Assembly (NCBI RefSeq): GCF_019623905.1
Contig: NZ_CP069370.1
Location: 3,955,001-4,019,000, forward strand
DNA: 64,000 nucleotides
Direction: 5' to 3'
Source of the DNA: Neotabrizicola shimadae
Lineage (GTDB): Bacteria; Pseudomonadota; Alphaproteobacteria; Rhodobacterales; Rhodobacteraceae
Position 1 is the first letter of the stretch; every line of letters begins with the position of its first letter. The notes below the pieces were generated by a model. That model had not been told where the DNA came from. It was given only the letters and a program-made list of their open reading frames with translations, and did not search any database. This document shows positions 62,200 through 64,000 of this stretch, in pieces. The position numbers and the translations under genes are program-made.

Positions 62200-63114
62200 G
62201 TGGCAACGGCACGTGCGAAGCGCAAGACGAAGGTAACCAAGGCGATCTTCCCGGTCGCAGGGCTGGGGACGCGGTTCCTTCCGGCGACGAAGTCCATCCC
62301 CAAGGAGATCATGACGCTGGTTGACCGGCCGCTGATCCAGTACGCCATCGACGAGGCGCGGGCCGCCGGGATCAAGGAGTTCATCTTCGTGACCTCGCGC
62401 GGGAAATCTGCGCTGGAGGATTACTTCGACCATGCGCCCGAGCTGGAAAACTCGCTGCGCCGGTCCGGAAAGGATGCGCTGCTGGAGATCCTCAAGGACA
62501 CCAACATGGATTCCGGCGCCATCGCCTATGTGCGGCAGAACCGGGCGATGGGCCTGGGCCATGCCGTCTGGTGTGCGCGGCGTCTGGTGGGCAACGAGCC
62601 TTTTGCGGTGCTGCTGCCCGACGACGTGATCGCGGCAGAGAAGCCCTGCCTGCAACAGATGATCGAAGCCTACGAACAGACCGGCGGCAACATGGTGGCC
62701 GCGATGGAAGTGCCGCCGGAAAAGGCCTCGGCCTATGGCGTGGTGGACATCGCCGAGGACATGGGGTCCATTGTGCAGGTCAAGGGCATGGTCGAGAAGC
62801 CGCCGGCGGACAAGGCGCCTTCGAACCTGGCGGTGATCGGGCGCTATATCCTGACGCCGCAGGTGATGAAGAACCTCAACAGCGGCAAGCAGGGCGCGGG
62901 CGGCGAGATCCAGCTGACGGATGCCATCGCCAGGGAAGCGAAGAAGCCGGGTCAGGTCTTCGCCTACCGCTTCCGCGGCCAGCGTTATGATTGCGGGTCG
63001 AAGGCCGGGTTCCTGCAGGCGACGGTGGCGTTCGGCCTGTCGCGCCCCGACCTGCGGGACGAGTTCGCGCAATACCTGAACGACATGGTGGCGCTGCAGA
63101 AGGCAGCCCAGTGA
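62200..63114 (+). CDS. galU: UTP-glucose-1-phosphate uridylyltransferase
   Basis: A 304-aa enzyme making UDP-glucose. The signature is VTKAIFPVAGLGTRFLPATKSIPKEIM, followed by DRPLIQYAIDEARAAGI, FIFVTSRGKSALEDYFD, LGHAVWCAR, VLLPDDVI and YDCGSKAGFLQATVAFGL. GTG 62200 with GGAG upstream is chosen; a TTG at 62188 would add four residues. UDP-glucose feeds the glycosyltransferases on either side. The 98-bp gap before it shows no clear promoter. Confidence 0.95.
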   Translation: MATARAKRKTKVTKAIFPVAGLGTRFLPATKSIPKEIMTLVDRPLIQYAIDEARAAGIKEFIFVTSRGKSALEDYFDHAPELENSLRRSGKDALLEILKDTNMDSGAIAYVRQNRAMGLGHAVWCARRLVGNEPFAVLLPDDVIAAEKPCLQQMIEAYEQTGGNMVAAMEVPPEKASAYGVVDIAEDMGSIVQVKGMVEKPPADKAPSNLAVIGRYILTPQVMKNLNSGKQGAGGEIQLTDAIAREAKKPGQVFAYRFRGQRYDCGSKAGFLQATVAFGLSRPDLRDEFAQYLNDMVALQKAAQ

Positions 63115-63115
63115 C

Positions 63116-64000
63116 GTGACGGCGAAGGGCGAGGCCTGGCTGGTCGATCTGACCCGGCTGGCCTCGCGCATCGGGCACGGACCGATGACGGGCGTGGACC
63201 GTGTGGAACACGCCTATCTGCACGAGCTGTTGCGCCGGGACGCGCCGCTCTTCGGCCTGATCCGCAGCGCCATAGGATTTCTTCTGCTGGACCGGGAGGG
63301 CGTTGCCCGCCTGGCCGCCCTGGTGGAGGGGCGCGAGACGGCACCGAAGGCCGGGCGGCTGGAACGGCTCTTGCGGCGAGGTCAGCCGGCGCGGGCCGAT
63401 GCCGAGGCCTTGTTGCGGCGGGCCGCGGTGGCCCGGGCGCCGGCGCCGTTCCTGGCGCGGATGCTGCGGCGGAACCTGCCGGCAGGCGTGCGCTATCTGA
63501 ACCTGGGTCATGCCAACCTGACGCCGCGTGTCTTCGATGCGGTCCATGCCGTGCCGGGGGCACGGGCGGGCGTGCTGGTGCATGATGTCATCCCGCTGGA
63601 CCATCCCGAACTGACCCGCCTGGGCATCCCCGAGGTCTTTGCCCGCAAGATGGCGGCAGTGGCCAGGGGGGCGGATCTGGTGATCCACACCACCCATGCC
63701 GGTCGGCAGCGTGACGAGGCGCAACTGGCGCGACTGGGGCGCGTGCCGCCGGGTCGCGTGGCGCAGCTTGGCATGGAGCCTGCCGGGCCCGCCCCAGCCG
63801 AGGTGCCGACCGATCTGGATCTGTCCTCGCCCTACTACGTCGTTCTGGGCACCATCGAGCCGCGCAAGAACCATGCGCTGCTGCTGGACCTGTGGGACCG
63901 CCTGCCGGCCGGCCCCCGGCTTGTGGTGCTGGGCGGGCGGGGCTGGCGCAACGAGGCGGTGTTTCGCCGGCTGGATGACCTTGCTGCAGGGGGGCGGGTG
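63116..64000 (+). CDS. Family 1/4-type glycosyltransferase, partial
   Basis: The reading frame is open from GTG 63116, 1 bp after the galU stop, to the window edge (295 codons, 3' end missing). The middle has LNLGHANLTPRVFDAVHAVPGARAGVLVHDVIPLDHPEL and a helical segment ARKMAAVARGADLVIHTT. Then comes YYVVLGTIEPRKNHALLLDLW, the nucleotide-sugar-binding start of GT4-type enzymes (compare G.xEPRKN). It continues the polysaccharide group. The start is not certain because the first 30 residues have no family landmark. Confidence 0.82.
   Translation, partial: MTAKGEAWLVDLTRLASRIGHGPMTGVDRVEHAYLHELLRRDAPLFGLIRSAIGFLLLDREGVARLAALVEGRETAPKAGRLERLLRRGQPARADAEALLRRAAVARAPAPFLARMLRRNLPAGVRYLNLGHANLTPRVFDAVHAVPGARAGVLVHDVIPLDHPELTRLGIPEVFARKMAAVARGADLVIHTTHAGRQRDEAQLARLGRVPPGRVAQLGMEPAGPAPAEVPTDLDLSSPYYVVLGTIEPRKNHALLLDLWDRLPAGPRLVVLGGRGWRNEAVFRRLDDLAAGGRV

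Overview
This is a 64 kb, GC-rich chromosomal stretch that reads as a member of the Rhodobacteraceae (Alphaproteobacteria). The reasons are the CtrA-type flagellar cluster with an alphaproteobacterial MotE-like gene, the class I lysyl-tRNA synthetase, the DUF4212/VC_2705-type acetate symporter, the carnitine operon with a fused dehydrogenase/thioesterase, and dense gene packing with ATGA stop/start overlaps. No rRNA, tRNA, CRISPR array, intact insertion sequence or prophage was seen.

Layout. 1-551 (-): the start of a DUF1045 (2H phosphoesterase-like) gene cut by the window edge. 728-4723 (+): an unrecognised protein, a secreted CHAT protease-like protein and a secreted helical-repeat protein. 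4770-23850: flagellar genes motB-flgE-flgK-flgL-flgI (+), fliF-fliH-fliN-fliP (-), and fliL-DUF6468-motE-motA-unknown-transglycosylase-flhA-fliR-flhB-small coiled coil (+). CtrA-like boxes lie before motB, before flgE and between the divergent fliF and fliL. fliG, fliM, fliI, fliQ, flagellin and most rod genes are absent and must be elsewhere.

24194-31472: a mixed housekeeping block with a TerB-like protein (-), class I LysRS, a DUF4864 protein, a beta-helix tailspike-like protein, a HugZ-like protein (-) and a SulP anion transporter. 31801-43485: an acetate region. acs (acetyl-CoA synthetase) is followed by a second-type zinc adenylate kinase and a small DUF4212-like membrane protein. Then come DUF4212 and its sodium:acetate-type symporter, a cNMP/CBS/DUF294 protein, a membrane protein, a receiver-only response regulator, a membrane PAS protein fused to an intact DEDDh exonuclease, and an OmpR-type regulator. 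The acs promoter and the symporter promoter share a gapless 112-bp colinear block, which implies one regulator for acetate uptake and activation.

43492-52768: a carnitine/gamma-butyrobetaine locus. A GlxA/CdhR-type regulator is divergent from cdhC (BKACE), a lipocalin lipoprotein, cdhA fused to its thioesterase, an SDR, an acyl-CoA dehydrogenase, a SelT/SelW-like redox protein, an NDP-forming acyl-CoA synthetase and caiD. 52867-57496 (-): a guanidino-modifying (DDAH-like) enzyme, a hairpin array, dnaJ and dnaK, with a sigma-32-type promoter before dnaK. 57658-64000: alkB, a polysaccharide-export ABC permease (-), cysQ, kdsB, a GT2 glycosyltransferase, galU and the start of a second glycosyltransferase. 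These last genes form a surface-polysaccharide group that runs off the window.

Dispersed palindromes are a feature of the window: three copies of an 18-bp perfect palindrome after stop codons (two within a 79-bp repeat), a pair of GGGGAAGGT-type palindromes, and a cluster of six hairpins upstream of the DDAH-like gene. The most promising less-described biology is the acetate uptake/signalling island with its shared promoter and PAS-exonuclease fusion, followed by the CHAT module and the large periplasmic protein beside motA.
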